This document shows, piece after piece, positions 52,323-61,673 of a stretch of 64,000 bases of DNA. Each line of letters opens with the position of its first letter. The first letter of the stretch is position 1. Where the stretch lies: contig NZ_JHEP02000003.1 of the NCBI RefSeq assembly GCF_000657795.2, positions 248,001-312,000 on the forward strand. Direction: 5' to 3'. The translations under genes were made by a program, and so were the position numbers. Under the pieces are notes generated by a model, which was given only the letters and a program-made list of their open reading frames with translations, made no database searches and was not told the DNA's origin. Origin of the DNA: Bordetella pseudohinzii (GTDB taxonomy: Bacteria; Pseudomonadota; Gammaproteobacteria; Burkholderiales; Burkholderiaceae_B).

Positions 52323-52342
52323 GGCAGGGCTCCGTGCAGGGG

Positions 52343-53251
52343 TTATCGGTCAGCTTCGGATAATGCCTGAGTTCGCAGCCATTCGGCCACGATGTCGGCC
52401 TCGGCCGAGGGCCGGCGCGGATTGCGCACCAGCCAATACGATAGCGGCGTGCTGCCGGCTGCCTCGCCGCCCACGGCGCGCAGCCGCCCATCGGCCAGCA
52501 TGGGCGCGATCAGGGCATGGCGGCCCAGGGCCACGCCATGGCCGGCCAGCGCCGCATGGACGACCTGGTCATATTGGTTGAAGCGCAGCATGCTCCTGGG
52601 CCTTGCGCGGCCCAGGCCGCGCGCTTCCAGCCAGCCATGCCATTGCAGCCAGGGGCGCGTGGGGTCGTCGAATTCCAGCAGGACCTGTTCTGGCAGGCTG
52701 TCGCCGTCCAGGCGCGCCATGGCCAGCGAGGGATGGGCCACCGGCAGCACGGTCTCGCCGAAAAGCCACTGGGCGTCTTCGCTCACCTGTTCGGCCGTGC
52801 AGTAGCGGATGGCGATGTCCACGCCCTCGCGGTCCAGGTCCATGATGCGGTTGTCGGCGGCCACCCGCACATCGATATCGGGGTGGGCGGCCTGGAAGGC
52901 GCCCAGGCGGGGCAGGAGCCAGAGCGAGGCCACGCCTATGGTGGTGGTGACGGTCACGGGCAGGCGCCGGCCGGGCGTGCGCCACTGCGCGCTGAGTTCG
53001 CCCAGTTCGGTCAGCCAGGGGTCGGCCAGGCGGAACAGCTGGGCCCCTTCGGGCGTGAGCGAGATACTGCGAAAGCCGCGCCGCAGCAGGGCGACTCCCA
53101 GATGGGCTTCGAGGCTGCGGATCTGCCGGCTCACGGCCGACTGGGTCACGTGCAGGTCCTGGGCGGCCAGGGTGATGCTCATGCGGCGCGCCACCGCCAC
53201 AAAGCCCCGCACCAGATCCAGGGGCGGTAATTTAGCGAGAGGGAATGGCAT
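52343..53251 (-). CDS. LysR-family regulator (GcvA-like)
   Basis: 302 aa. HTH: LDLVRGFVAVARRMSITLAA, then LHVTQSAVSRQIRSLEAHLG. Effector domain from about 92, with VTTTIGVASLWLLPRLGAFQ and VDIAIRYC, a GcvA-subgroup pattern. Upstream of the MBL gene on the same strand and divergent from the DsbA-family gene at 53485; either may be its target. Confidence 0.88.
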   Translation of the reverse strand: MPFPLAKLPPLDLVRGFVAVARRMSITLAAQDLHVTQSAVSRQIRSLEAHLGVALLRRGFRSISLTPEGAQLFRLADPWLTELGELSAQWRTPGRRLPVTVTTTIGVASLWLLPRLGAFQAAHPDIDVRVAADNRIMDLDREGVDIAIRYCTAEQVSEDAQWLFGETVLPVAHPSLAMARLDGDSLPEQVLLEFDDPTRPWLQWHGWLEARGLGRARPRSMLRFNQYDQVVHAALAGHGVALGRHALIAPMLADGRLRAVGGEAAGSTPLSYWLVRNPRRPSAEADIVAEWLRTQALSEADR

Positions 53252-53484
53252 TCGTAAAACTCATGTCATGACGCCGTGAAAGTCGCTTGAGCAATATTAC
53301 CTTCCGGCCGTCCAATAGCAGCTGAACGAATAAGCGGGCGCGGCCTGGCAGGGTGGTTTGGGAATGCCAGGCGCTTCCGGCGCCCGGAGCGCTGTTCTAT
53401 GCTTTGGGCTGGAACGGCTCGCGGCCTGCCCGCGATGTCGCCATCCGCGGGCCGCGCCCGCCCCTATTGCCGGAGTGCTTCCTG

Positions 53485-54102
53485 ATGACCCTTCCCGCCG
53501 CGCCCAGCGTTGAGATGTGGTTTGATTTCGCCAGCCCCTACAGCTATCTGGCCATGGCCCGCGTCGATGCGCTGGCCCGCGCGGCCGAGGTCAGGCTGGT
53601 GTTGCAGCCCTTTTTGCTGGGGCCCATCTTCCAGGCCCAGGGCTGGAATGACAGCCCCTTCCGGCTCTTTCCCGGCAAGGGCGCCTACATGATGCGCGAC
53701 ATCGCGCGCCTGGCCGACAAATATGGCGTGCCCTACAACCGCCCCATGATTTTCCCGCGCATGGGCGTGCTGCCCGCGCGCCTGGCCTTGCTGGGCCAGC
53801 ACCAGCCCTGGGGGGCGGATTTCTGCCGCGCGGTCTTTCGCGCCAACTTCGCCGAAGACCGCGACATCCAGGACGAGGATGTGATGCGCGAAATCCTGCA
53901 AGATCTGTCCCTGGACGCCACGGACTGGATCGCGCGCGCCAAGACCGAGAACAGCAAGGAGGCCTTGCGCCGGCAGGTCGACCGCGCCCGCCAGCATGGC
54001 ATCTTCGGCGCGCCGACCTTCCTGGCCGACGGCGAGATGTTCTGGGGCAATGACAGGCTCGAAGACGCCCTGCAATGGGCGCGCGACCGGAGCGCGGCAT
54101 GA
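53485..54102 (+). CDS. DsbA-family oxidoreductase / 2-hydroxychromene-2-carboxylate isomerase-like
   Basis: 205 aa from the ATG at 53485, preceded by GGAGTGC; a longer ORF upstream has no ribosome site. MWFDFASPYSYLAMARVD is the thioredoxin-fold start with Ser in place of the redox CxxC, typical of HCCA isomerase and kappa-class GST relatives. PFLLGPIFQAQGW and GIFGAPTFLADGEMFWGNDRL complete the family pattern. Likely GSH-dependent isomerase; the substrate is unknown. Followed by an intrinsic terminator-like hairpin. Confidence 0.88.
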   Translation: MTLPAAPSVEMWFDFASPYSYLAMARVDALARAAEVRLVLQPFLLGPIFQAQGWNDSPFRLFPGKGAYMMRDIARLADKYGVPYNRPMIFPRMGVLPARLALLGQHQPWGADFCRAVFRANFAEDRDIQDEDVMREILQDLSLDATDWIARAKTENSKEALRRQVDRARQHGIFGAPTFLADGEMFWGNDRLEDALQWARDRSAA

Positions 54103-54139
54103 GCCGGCCGCCGCGGCCGATCTGGGGCGGCTCCTCCCC

Positions 54140-54168
54140 GGAGGCGGACGATTGCGCCGCCTCCTTTA
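54140..54168 (+). terminator. Terminator-like hairpin after the isomerase gene
   Basis: GGAGGCGG / CCGCCTCC perfect 8-bp stem, 9-nt loop, then TTTAT. About 38 bp after the stop. Confidence 0.65.
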
Positions 54169-54187
54169 TCGAAGTTTCAGGCGGACG

Positions 54188-54340
54188 ATGAAAAACACTG
54201 CCCATCGCGGGCTGCCCATGCCGGGCAGCCGTTCCATGACCCAATTCCGCAGCGCCCGCATCCGCCGGGTGGCTTTTCACTGGCGCCGCCGCCAGGAGAT
54301 GCCCGCCGCGCCGGCGGGCGGCGACGGCAAGAAAGACTAG
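54188..54340 (+). CDS. Possible small basic protein
   Basis: 50 codons from the ATG at 54188, with AGGCGGACG just ahead. The product is very basic (RSARIRRVAFHWRRRQE) and unlike any family I recognise. It starts after the hairpin, and its stop abuts the convergent alcohol dehydrogenase stop. It could equally be non-coding. Confidence 0.3.
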   Translation: MKNTAHRGLPMPGSRSMTQFRSARIRRVAFHWRRRQEMPAAPAGGDGKKD

Positions 54341-54341
54341 A

Positions 54342-55376
54342 TCAGGCGGTCATGTCCAGCACGATGCGGCCTTCGATCTGGCCCTTGTGCATCTTGTCGA
54401 ACACTTGGTTGATGTCGTCCAGGCGCGCGGTGCTGATGGTCGCGGCCACGCGGCCGTCGGCGGCGAAATCCAGCGATTCCTGAAGATCCAGCCGCGTGCC
54501 GACGATGGAGCCGCGCACGGTCAGGCCATTGAGCACGGTGCTGAAGATGGGCAGCGGGAAGTCGCCCGGCGGCAGGCCGTTGAGCGAAATCGTGCCGCCG
54601 CGGGCGGTCATGCCCATGGCCTGCTCGAAAGCCTTGGGCGAGACGGCCGTCACCAGCACCCCTTGCACGCCGCCCGAGGTCAATTTCTTGACCTCGGCGG
54701 CCGGATCGGCGCTGGTCTTGGCGTTGACCACGATTTCGGCGCCCAGGCGGCGCGCCAGCGCCAGCTTGTCGTCATCGACATCGACGGCGACCACGTGCAG
54801 GCCCATGGCCCGCGCATATTGCACCGCCATATGGCCCAGGCCGCCGATGCCGGAGATGGCCACCCAATCGCCCGGCTTGGTGTCCGTCACCTTCAGGCCC
54901 TTGTAGACCGTCACACCGGCGCACAGCACCGGGGCGATCTCGGCAAAGCCGATATTGGCCGGCAAATGGCCGACATAATTGGGGTCAGCCACCACATATT
55001 CCGCGAAGCCGCCATTGACCGAGTAGCCGGTGTTCTGCTGCGCCTCGCACAGGGTTTCCCAGCCGCCCAGGCAGTGGCGGCAATGGCCACAGGCCGTATA
55101 GAGCCAGGGCACGCCCACGCGGTCGCCTTCCTTGACGAATTTCACGCCCGCGCCCACGGCGGAGACGAAGCCCACGCCTTCGTGGCCCGGGATGAACGGC
55201 GGATTGGGTTTGACCGGCCAATCGCCTTCGGCGGCGTGCAGGTCAGTGTGGCAGACGCCCGAGGCCTGGATGGCGACCTGAATCTGCCCGGGGCCGGGCA
55301 TGGGAATGGGAGCGTCCTCGATCACGAGGGGTTTGCCGAACTCGCGGACCACCGCGGCCTTCATGGTTTTTGCCAT
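54342..55376 (-). CDS. adhP: Zinc-dependent alcohol dehydrogenase (AdhP type)
   Basis: 344 aa from the ATG at 55376. Catalytic zinc: Cys-His in [15 protein letters not shown] and GHEGVGFV. Structural zinc: four Cys in [20 protein letters not shown]-binding [13 protein letters not shown] then [11 protein letters not shown]. Oxidises ethanol and other primary alcohols to aldehydes. Single gene; no regulatory signal was identified. Confidence 0.93.
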   Translation of the reverse strand: MAKTMKAAVVREFGKPLVIEDAPIPMPGPGQIQVAIQASGVCHTDLHAAEGDWPVKPNPPFIPGHEGVGFVSAVGAGVKFVKEGDRVGVPWLYTACGHCRHCLGGWETLCEAQQNTGYSVNGGFAEYVVADPNYVGHLPANIGFAEIAPVLCAGVTVYKGLKVTDTKPGDWVAISGIGGLGHMAVQYARAMGLHVVAVDVDDDKLALARRLGAEIVVNAKTSADPAAEVKKLTSGGVQGVLVTAVSPKAFEQAMGMTARGGTISLNGLPPGDFPLPIFSTVLNGLTVRGSIVGTRLDLQESLDFAADGRVAATISTARLDDINQVFDKMHKGQIEGRIVLDMTA

Positions 55377-55471
55377 TGCCGTTCTCCAGTGTGCGCCCGC
55401 GCAAGGAAAAGGGGGAGGATCAGCTCCCGGACACGCGGGATACCTTCTCACTGTATCGCAGCATGGCCGGC

Positions 55472-55504
55472 GGCGCCTTGCGTATCGTCAAGACGCAAGG
55501 CGCC
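55472..55504 (-). terminator. 12-bp perfect hairpin downstream of trpC
   Basis: GGCGCCTTGCGT / ACGCAAGGCGCC with a 9-nt loop, about 20 bp after the trpC stop. No T-run follows on the minus strand, so it is either a U-independent terminator or a 3' stabilising structure for the trp mRNA. Confidence 0.55.
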
Positions 55505-55523
55505 GGGCGCCGGATCGGCAGGG

Positions 55524-56312
55524 TCAGGCGACCAGGCGGGCCAGTTCGACGCCGGGCTCTTCGGCGCGCATGAAGGCTTCGCCGACGAGGAAGGCGTGCA
55601 CGCCGTTCTTGCGCATGAGCTGGACGTCCTCGGGCGTGAGGATGCCGCTCTCGGTGACCACGCGCTTGCCGGCCGGGATGCGCGGCAGCAGGTTCAGGGT
55701 GTTTTCCAGCTTGGTCTCGAAGGTGCGCAGGTTGCGGTTGTTGATGCCCAGAAGCGGGGTCTTCATCGACAGCGCCACATCCAGCTCCTGCTCGTCATGG
55801 ACTTCGACCAGGACGTCCATGCCCAGGTCCAGCGCCAGGGCTTCGTAGTCGCGCAGCTGGGAAGGCGTGAGCGCGGCCACGATGAGCAGCACGCAGTCCG
55901 CGCCCATCGCCCGCGCCGAGATGATCTGGTAGGGGTCGATGATGAAATCCTTGCGCAGCACGGGCAGCGGGCAGGCCGCGCGCGCGCGGCGCAGGTTGTC
56001 GTGCGACCCCTGGAAGAAATGCACATCGGTCAGCACCGACAGGCAGGCCGCGCCGTGCACGGCATAGGAGGCCGCGATCTCGGCTGGATCGAAGTTTTCG
56101 CGCAGCACGCCCTTGGAGGGCGAGGCTTTCTTGATTTCGGCGATCACGCCGGCCTTGCCTTGCGCGATCTTGTCCTCGATGGCCTGGGCAAAGCCGCGCA
56201 CGTCCTGGCGGGCCTGCGCCTCGCGCAGCAACTCGGCCTCGCTGCGCAACTGGCGAGCGGTAGCGACTTCCTCGACCTTGACGGCGAGGATCTTCGCGAG
56301 AATGTCGTTCAT
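55524..56312 (-). CDS. trpC: Indole-3-glycerol-phosphate synthase
   Basis: 262 aa. (Beta-alpha)8 barrel with [13 protein letters not shown] (catalytic Lys), [37 protein letters not shown] and [11 protein letters not shown], then VTESGI. Monofunctional, without the TrpF fusion seen in E. coli. The start overlaps the trpD stop by 4 bp. Last gene of trpEGDC. Confidence 0.97.
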   Translation of the reverse strand: MNDILAKILAVKVEEVATARQLRSEAELLREAQARQDVRGFAQAIEDKIAQGKAGVIAEIKKASPSKGVLRENFDPAEIAASYAVHGAACLSVLTDVHFFQGSHDNLRRARAACPLPVLRKDFIIDPYQIISARAMGADCVLLIVAALTPSQLRDYEALALDLGMDVLVEVHDEQELDVALSMKTPLLGINNRNLRTFETKLENTLNLLPRIPAGKRVVTESGILTPEDVQLMRKNGVHAFLVGEAFMRAEEPGVELARLVA

Positions 56313-57340
56313 TTTGAAAATTTCCGGGTGTATGCGCAGAATTCTTCCAACTTGGCGCGTGCCGCCCCGTTGGCGATCGTCTCAAATGCCAGCGTCAATG
56401 CTGACTCGATGCTGTCGGCCTTGTTGCCGGCGTAGATGGCCAGGCCGGCATTCAGTGCGACGATATCACGCGCCGCCCCTTCGACATTATCCAATGCTTC
56501 GATGACAAGTTCACGCGACTGTTCGCGATTGGACACCTTGATACTGCGATTGGACATCATGGATAGCCCGTAGTCTTCCGGATGAATCTCGTATTCGCGT
56601 ACGACCCCGTCCTTGAGTTCGCCGACCAGGGTGGCCGCGCCCAGGGAGGCTTCGTCCATGCCGTCCTTGCCGTGCACCACCAGCACATGGCGCGAGCCCA
56701 GGCGTTCCAGCACCCGCACCTGGATGCCCACCAGGTCGGGGTGGAATACGCCCATCAGCTGGTTGGCCGCGCCGGCCGGGTTGGTGAGCGGCCCCAGGAT
56801 ATTGAAGATGGTGCGCACGGCGAGCTCCTTGCGCACGGCGGCGACGTTCTTCATGGCGCCGTGATGCGCCGGGGCGAACATAAAGCCGATGCCGGTGGCC
56901 TGGATACATTCGGCGACCGCTTCGGGCGAGAGCTGCAGATTGGCGCCCAGGGCCTCCAGCACGTCGGCGCTGCCCGAGGAGGAGGAAGCGCTGCGGTTGC
57001 CGTGCTTGGCGATGGGCACGCCCGCCGCCGCGGCCACGAACATGGCCGTGGTCGAGATATTGAAGGTCTGGCTGCCGTCGCCGCCGGTGCCGCACATATC
57101 CAGCAGGTCTTGCGGATTGGGCGTGACCACCGGCGTGGCGAACTCGCGCATGACCTGGGCCGCGGCCGTGATCTCGCCCACGGTTTCCTTCTTGACGCGC
57201 AGGCCCATCAACAGCGCGCTGGCGATCTGCGGCGACATCTCGCCGCGCATCAGCATGCGCATCAGGTGCAGCATCTCATCGTGGAAGATCTCGCGGTGCT
57301 CGATGCAGCGGGTCAAGGCCTCGGAGGGAGAAATCGTCAT
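56309..57340 (-). CDS. trpD: Anthranilate phosphoribosyltransferase
   Basis: 343 aa. Key segments: [17 protein letters not shown] (PRPP loop), [57 protein letters not shown] (core: [11 protein letters not shown]) and [10 protein letters not shown]. Couples anthranilate to PRPP. Lies 16 bp after trpG and overlaps trpC. Confidence 0.97.
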   Translation of the reverse strand: MTISPSEALTRCIEHREIFHDEMLHLMRMLMRGEMSPQIASALLMGLRVKKETVGEITAAAQVMREFATPVVTPNPQDLLDMCGTGGDGSQTFNISTTAMFVAAAAGVPIAKHGNRSASSSSGSADVLEALGANLQLSPEAVAECIQATGIGFMFAPAHHGAMKNVAAVRKELAVRTIFNILGPLTNPAGAANQLMGVFHPDLVGIQVRVLERLGSRHVLVVHGKDGMDEASLGAATLVGELKDGVVREYEIHPEDYGLSMMSNRSIKVSNREQSRELVIEALDNVEGAARDIVALNAGLAIYAGNKADSIESALTLAFETIANGAARAKLEEFCAYTRKFSK

Positions 57341-57356
57341 GGTGGGTCCCCTTGTT

Positions 57357-57920
57357 CTAGATATTCAGGAAGTTGCGCAGCATGTCGTGCCCGTGCTCGC
57401 TGAGCACGGACTCCGGATGGAACTGTACGCCGTATAGCGGCAGGGTTTTATGACGCACCCCCATGATGTCGCCGTCGGGGGCGGTGGCGGTCACCTCCAG
57501 CACGTCCGGCAGCGTGTCCGGGGAGATGGTCAGCGAGTTATAGCGGATGACGGTATAGGGCGAAGGCAGGCCCTTGAAAATATCGGTGCCGGTATGGCTG
57601 ACCTGCACGGTCTTGCCGTGCATGATGGTCTGGGCGCGGACAATGTCGCCGCCATAGGCCGCGCCGATGGCCTGGTGGCCCAGGCAGACGCCCAGGATGG
57701 GCAGTTTGCCGGCGAATTCGCGGATCAGCGGCACCGAGATGCCGGCCTCGGCCGGCGAGCAGGGGCCGGGCGAGACGCAGATGCGGTCCGGCGCCATCGC
57801 GGCGATCTCTTCCAGGGTGATCTGGTCATTGCGCGCCACGCGCACGTCTTCGCCGAGTTCGCCGAAGTACTGCACCAGGTTGTAGGTAAAGGAATCGTAG
57901 TTGTCGATCATCAGCAGCAT
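57357..57920 (-). CDS. trpG: Anthranilate synthase glutamine amidotransferase component
   Basis: 187 aa. Class I glutamine amidotransferase: [18 protein letters not shown] at the start, [11 protein letters not shown], nucleophile Cys in [11 protein letters not shown], and the His-Glu of [12 protein letters not shown]. Supplies ammonia to TrpE. 68 bp after trpE. Confidence 0.97.
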   Translation of the reverse strand: MLLMIDNYDSFTYNLVQYFGELGEDVRVARNDQITLEEIAAMAPDRICVSPGPCSPAEAGISVPLIREFAGKLPILGVCLGHQAIGAAYGGDIVRAQTIMHGKTVQVSHTGTDIFKGLPSPYTVIRYNSLTISPDTLPDVLEVTATAPDGDIMGVRHKTLPLYGVQFHPESVLSEHGHDMLRNFLNI

Positions 57921-57988
57921 GGCTGGGCAACCTCAGGAAATTGAAGGGCGTAAGGCCCGGTATACATACGAGCTCTGGGATCGTCGGT

Positions 57989-59509
57989 TCAGATGGGATC
58001 GTCCAGGCCGTGCTGCACCTGTTCGGCGGCGCGCAGCACGGCACGCGCCTTGGCTTCGGTCTCGGCCCATTCCAGCTCGGGCACGGAGTCGGCCACCACG
58101 CCGGCGGCGGCCTGCACGAACAGCGTGCCGTTCTTGATGACGCCGGTGCGGATGGCGATGGCCACGTCCATTTCGCCGCCATAGCTCAGGTAGCCGGCCG
58201 CGCCGCCGTAGATGCCGCGGCGCACGGGCTCCAGTTCGTCGATGATTTCCATCGCCCGCACCTTGGGCGCGCCGGTCAGCGTGCCGGCCGGGAAGGCCGC
58301 GCGCAGCACGTCCATGCTGCTCATGCCGGGGTTGAGGTTGCCGGTCACGTTGGACACCAGGTGCATCACGTGCGAGTAGCGCTCGATGGCCATGGTGTCG
58401 CTCACCTTGACCGAGCCGATCTCGGCCACGCGGCCCACGTCGTTGCGCGCCAGGTCGATCAGCATGACGTGCTCGGCGATTTCCTTGGGGTCGGCGCGCA
58501 GCTCGGCGGCCAGGGCCAGGTCTTCCTCGGGCGTGGCGCCGCGCTTGCGGGTGCCGGCCAGCGGGCGGATGGTGATCTGCGACTTGAGCCGGCCGTCTTC
58601 CTGGACCTGCTCCTGGCGCACCAGGATCTCCGGCGACGCGCCCACGACCTGGAAGTCGCCGAAATTCCAGAAATACATATAGGGCGAGGGGTTCAGCGAG
58701 CGCAGCGAGCGGTACAGCGACAGCGGTGCGTCGCGGAAGGGCTTGGCGATCACCTGGCCGACCTGCACCTGCATCAGGTCGCCCGCGGCGATGTATTCCT
58801 TGGCGCGCCGCACCGCGGCCAGGTAGTCCTCCTTGGCGAAGTCGCGGCGCTCTTCGGTCTGCATGCTGGCGTGGCTGTACGGGATGTCCACCGGCTTGCG
58901 CAGGCGGGCGCGCAGCTCCAGCAGGCGTTCCTGGGCGCGGTTGTAGGCTTCCGGCTGGCTCGGGTCGGCATAGACCATGAGATAGGTGCGGCCGGCCAGG
59001 TTGTCGACGATGACCAGCTCATCGACATGCAGCAGCATGATGTCCGGCGTGCCCCCGTCCATTCCTTCCGGGAAGGGCTTGACCGCGGGGCCGAGGCGCG
59101 GCTCGATATGGCGCACGGTGTCATAGCCGAAGTAGCCGGCCAGGCCGCCGCAAAAGCGCGGCATGCCCGGGCGCAGCGCCACCTTGAAGCGCGCCTGGTA
59201 CTGCTCGATGAAGGCCAGCGGATCGCCCTCGTGCGTTTCGATGACCTCGCCGTCGCGCAGCACCTCGGTCTTGCGGCCGCTGGCGCGGATGACGGTGTGC
59301 GCCGGCAGGCCGATGAAGGAGTAGCGCCCGAAACGCTCGCCGCCGACGACCGATTCCATCAGGCAGCTCATGCGGCCGTTCTGCGGGCCGGCGTGGGCCA
59401 GCTTCAGGTAGATGGCCAGCGGCGTGTCGAGGTCGGCATAGGTTTCGGCGACCAGCGGGATGCGGTTATAGCCTTGGGCGGCGAGGGCTTTGAATTCAAG
59501 TTCGGTCAT
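57989..59509 (-). CDS. trpE: Anthranilate synthase component I
   Basis: 506 aa from the ATG at 59509; a longer upstream ORF would run into the attenuator. Chorismate-binding domain: QVVGASPEILVR, RPLAGTRKRGATPEED, LAMLIDLARNDVGRV-like (HVMLIDLARNDVGRV), and a C-terminal GGAAGYLSYGGEMDVAIAIR. Tryptophan feedback element LMES near residue 50 (Ser of the LLES motif conserved), suggesting feedback inhibition. Expression is expected to be controlled by the trpL attenuator upstream. Confidence 0.97.
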   Translation of the reverse strand: MTELEFKALAAQGYNRIPLVAETYADLDTPLAIYLKLAHAGPQNGRMSCLMESVVGGERFGRYSFIGLPAHTVIRASGRKTEVLRDGEVIETHEGDPLAFIEQYQARFKVALRPGMPRFCGGLAGYFGYDTVRHIEPRLGPAVKPFPEGMDGGTPDIMLLHVDELVIVDNLAGRTYLMVYADPSQPEAYNRAQERLLELRARLRKPVDIPYSHASMQTEERRDFAKEDYLAAVRRAKEYIAAGDLMQVQVGQVIAKPFRDAPLSLYRSLRSLNPSPYMYFWNFGDFQVVGASPEILVRQEQVQEDGRLKSQITIRPLAGTRKRGATPEEDLALAAELRADPKEIAEHVMLIDLARNDVGRVAEIGSVKVSDTMAIERYSHVMHLVSNVTGNLNPGMSSMDVLRAAFPAGTLTGAPKVRAMEIIDELEPVRRGIYGGAAGYLSYGGEMDVAIAIRTGVIKNGTLFVQAAAGVVADSVPELEWAETEAKARAVLRAAEQVQHGLDDPI

Positions 59510-59546
59510 GTCGGGTCTCGTAGGGGGTGGGGACCAGGCACGCAAC

Positions 59547-59578
59547 AAAAAAGCCCGGTCCTTGGCGGTTCCGGGCTT
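59547..59578 (-). terminator. trp attenuator terminator
   Basis: On the minus strand: stem AAGCCCGG / CCGGGCTT with a 12-nt loop and a run of six T. It sits between trpL and trpE, about 40 bp before the trpE ATG, as in classic attenuators. Confidence 0.85.
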
Positions 59579-59624
59579 GGCTTTGGGCACTATCGCGGCG
59601 CGCGCGTCTAGGGCCGGGGAGAGA

Positions 59625-59699
59625 TCATCGCCACCCGGAAGACAAACGCCACCAACGCCACGAGGCGTTGCGCATTTGGGTCAGGGGGCGAGTCTTCAT
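59625..59699 (-). CDS. trpL: trp leader peptide
   Basis: 24 codons from ATG at 59699 to TGA at 59625. Trp codons occupy positions 14, 16, 17 and 23 (core SWRWWRLSSGW). The stop lies about 47 bp before the attenuator stem. Ribosome stalling at these codons when Trp-tRNA is scarce would permit trpE transcription. No strong Shine-Dalgarno is visible. Begins 43 bp after the gph stop. Confidence 0.85.
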   Translation of the reverse strand: MKTRPLTQMRNASWRWWRLSSGWR

Positions 59700-59742
59700 T
59701 GGGTATGGCGAGGGCTAAATAAATGGTGCCGGGGCAGTGGTC

Positions 59743-60438
59743 TCAGAGCGGCCGGCCGCTTTCGGCATGGCGCGCGATCCAGGCTGCTGCCTCGACGAGC
59801 GAATCAACTATACCATCGACATCGAGCGAACGCACGTCCATGCCCTCGTTGTACCCATAAGGCACGGCCAGCACCGCCGTGCCGGCGCTGCGGCCGGCCT
59901 GGGCATCGTTGACCGAATCGCCGATGGTCACCGATTCGCGCGGGGTCACGCCCAGCTGTTCGCAGGCATGCAGCACCTGATCCGGATCGGGCTTGCGCCG
60001 CGCGCAGGTATCGCCGCAGACCACCACGTCGAAAAAACCCGCCAGGCCGGTGCGCTGCAGCAGCGGCAGGGTGAACTCGGTCGGCTTGTTGGTCACCACG
60101 GCCAGCTTCATGTCCATGTCGCGCATGAGCTTGAGCCCTTCGATCACGCCATCGAAGACGCGGGCGCGGTCGCCGTTGACCAGGTGGTAGTGGCGGTAGA
60201 AAGACTCGCGCCCCTTGGCGAAGAGCGAGTCTTCCACCTCGCCGCCGTCGCGGCTGGCCGCCAGCGTGCGGCGCACCAGGTTGTCCACCCCCTTGCCCAC
60301 GAAGGTGGCGAGGACATCGTCGCGCAGCGGCGGCATGTCCAGTTCGACGCGCATGGCGTTGGCCGCCATGGCGAGATCGGGGATCGAATCGAGCAGGGTG
60401 CCGTCCAGGTCCAGCAAGGCAGCGCGGTAACGGTTCAT
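59743..60438 (-). CDS. gph: Phosphoglycolate phosphatase (HAD family)
   Basis: 231 aa. HAD motifs: LLDLDGTLLDSIPD (nucleophile Asp), AVVTNKPT (motif II Thr), CARRKPDPDQVL (motif III Lys) and SVTIGDSVNDAQAGR (motif IV). Removes 2-phosphoglycolate formed in repair. Encoded 15 bp after rpe, upstream of trpL on the same strand. Confidence 0.95.
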   Translation of the reverse strand: MNRYRAALLDLDGTLLDSIPDLAMAANAMRVELDMPPLRDDVLATFVGKGVDNLVRRTLAASRDGGEVEDSLFAKGRESFYRHYHLVNGDRARVFDGVIEGLKLMRDMDMKLAVVTNKPTEFTLPLLQRTGLAGFFDVVVCGDTCARRKPDPDQVLHACEQLGVTPRESVTIGDSVNDAQAGRSAGTAVLAVPYGYNEGMDVRSLDVDGIVDSLVEAAAWIARHAESGRPL

Positions 60439-60453
60439 AGGGCTTCTCTCGGC

Positions 60454-61155
60454 TCAGGCGGCCAGGGTTTCGCCGCGCGCGATCTCGTCGCGCAGGGCCT
60501 TGATGACGGCGGTGTAGTCGGGCTTGCCGAAAATGGCCGAGCCGGCGACAAAGGTGTCGGCGCCGGCGCGGCGGATTTCGGCGATGTTATCGGTTTTCAC
60601 GCCGCCGTCGACTTCCAGCAGGATGGGCTGGCCGCCGGCCTGGGTCCAGGCGTCGATGCGGGCGCGCGCCTCGCGCAGCTTGGCCAGGGTGGACGGGATG
60701 AAGGCCTGGCCGCCGAAACCGGGGTTGACCGACATCAGTAGCACGACGTCCAGCTTGTCCATCACATAATCCATGTAGGAAAGCGGGGTGGCCGGGTTGA
60801 AGACCAGGCCGGCTTTACAGCCGCTGTCGCGGATCAGGCCCAGGGTGCGGTCCACATGGCGGCTGGCCTCGGGATGGAAGGTGATGATGTCGGCGCCGGC
60901 CTTGGCGAACAGCGGGACGATCTCGTCGACCGGTTCGACCATGAGATGCACGTCGATGGGCACTTGCACATGGGGACGGATGGCGGCGCAAACCATGGGC
61001 CCGATGGTCAGGTTGGGCACGTAGTGGTTGTCCATCACGTCGAAATGAATCCAGTCGGCGCCGGCGGCGACGACATTGCGGACTTCCTCGCCCAGGCGGG
61101 CGAAGTCGGCGGATAGAATGCTGGGAGCGATGCGGGTGGTGGCCGGGGCGGACAT
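60454..61155 (-). CDS. rpe: Ribulose-phosphate 3-epimerase
   Basis: 233 aa using the ATG at 61155 ([20 protein letters not shown]); in-frame starts at 61179 (ATG) and 61188 (TTG) are also possible, none with a clear ribosome site. Metal and catalytic residues: [51 protein letters not shown]. Pentose phosphate and Calvin-type epimerisation of ribulose-5-P. Head of rpe-gph-trpEGDC. Confidence 0.95.
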   Translation of the reverse strand: MSAPATTRIAPSILSADFARLGEEVRNVVAAGADWIHFDVMDNHYVPNLTIGPMVCAAIRPHVQVPIDVHLMVEPVDEIVPLFAKAGADIITFHPEASRHVDRTLGLIRDSGCKAGLVFNPATPLSYMDYVMDKLDVVLLMSVNPGFGGQAFIPSTLAKLREARARIDAWTQAGGQPILLEVDGGVKTDNIAEIRRAGADTFVAGSAIFGKPDYTAVIKALRDEIARGETLAA

Positions 61156-61284
61156 GGTGTTCGGGGTATCCAAGGGCATAATGTGCAATTATTGCAGTTT
61201 GGCGCCCAGGCTTGCGTTACCGGTTTGTGTAGACGCCCTGGTCCGCCCGTATCGTATTGTCGAGTGCCAAACCGGGAAAGGCCT

Positions 61285-61659
61285 GTGAAACCCTACGATC
61301 TGACCGTATCCGTGACTCCGCGTTTCGTGCCGGAGCAGTCCGATCCCAGTCAACAGCAGTACGTTTTCGCCTACACGGTGCGCATCACCAATACCGGCGC
61401 GCACCCTGCCCAGGTCATCAGCCGCCACTGGATCATCAGCGACGGCAACCAGCGCGTGCAGGAAGTCCGCGGCCTGGGCGTGGTCGGGCAGCAGCCCCTG
61501 CTGGCGCCGGGCGAAACCTTCGAATACACCAGCGGCTGTCCGCTGCCGACCCCGGTCGGCACGATGCGGGGTTCCTATCACTGCGTCGGCGAGAACGGCA
61601 TACCTTTCGAGGTGCCGATCGCCGAGTTCGTGCTCGCCATGCCCCGCACCCTGCACTGA
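61285..61659 (+). CDS. apaG: ApaG protein
   Basis: 124 aa from GTG at 61285, after GGGAAAGG. ApaG fibronectin-like fold: YVFAYTVRITNTG, LISRHWIISDGN-like (VISRHWIISDGN), VVGQQPLLAPGETFEYTSG and GTMRGSYHCVGENG. Function is poorly defined (linked to Mg/Co tolerance in E. coli). Divergent from rpe; mltA follows 14 bp downstream. Confidence 0.95.
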   Translation: MKPYDLTVSVTPRFVPEQSDPSQQQYVFAYTVRITNTGAHPAQVISRHWIISDGNQRVQEVRGLGVVGQQPLLAPGETFEYTSGCPLPTPVGTMRGSYHCVGENGIPFEVPIAEFVLAMPRTLH

Positions 61660-61673
61660 CCTCACCCGTCTTC

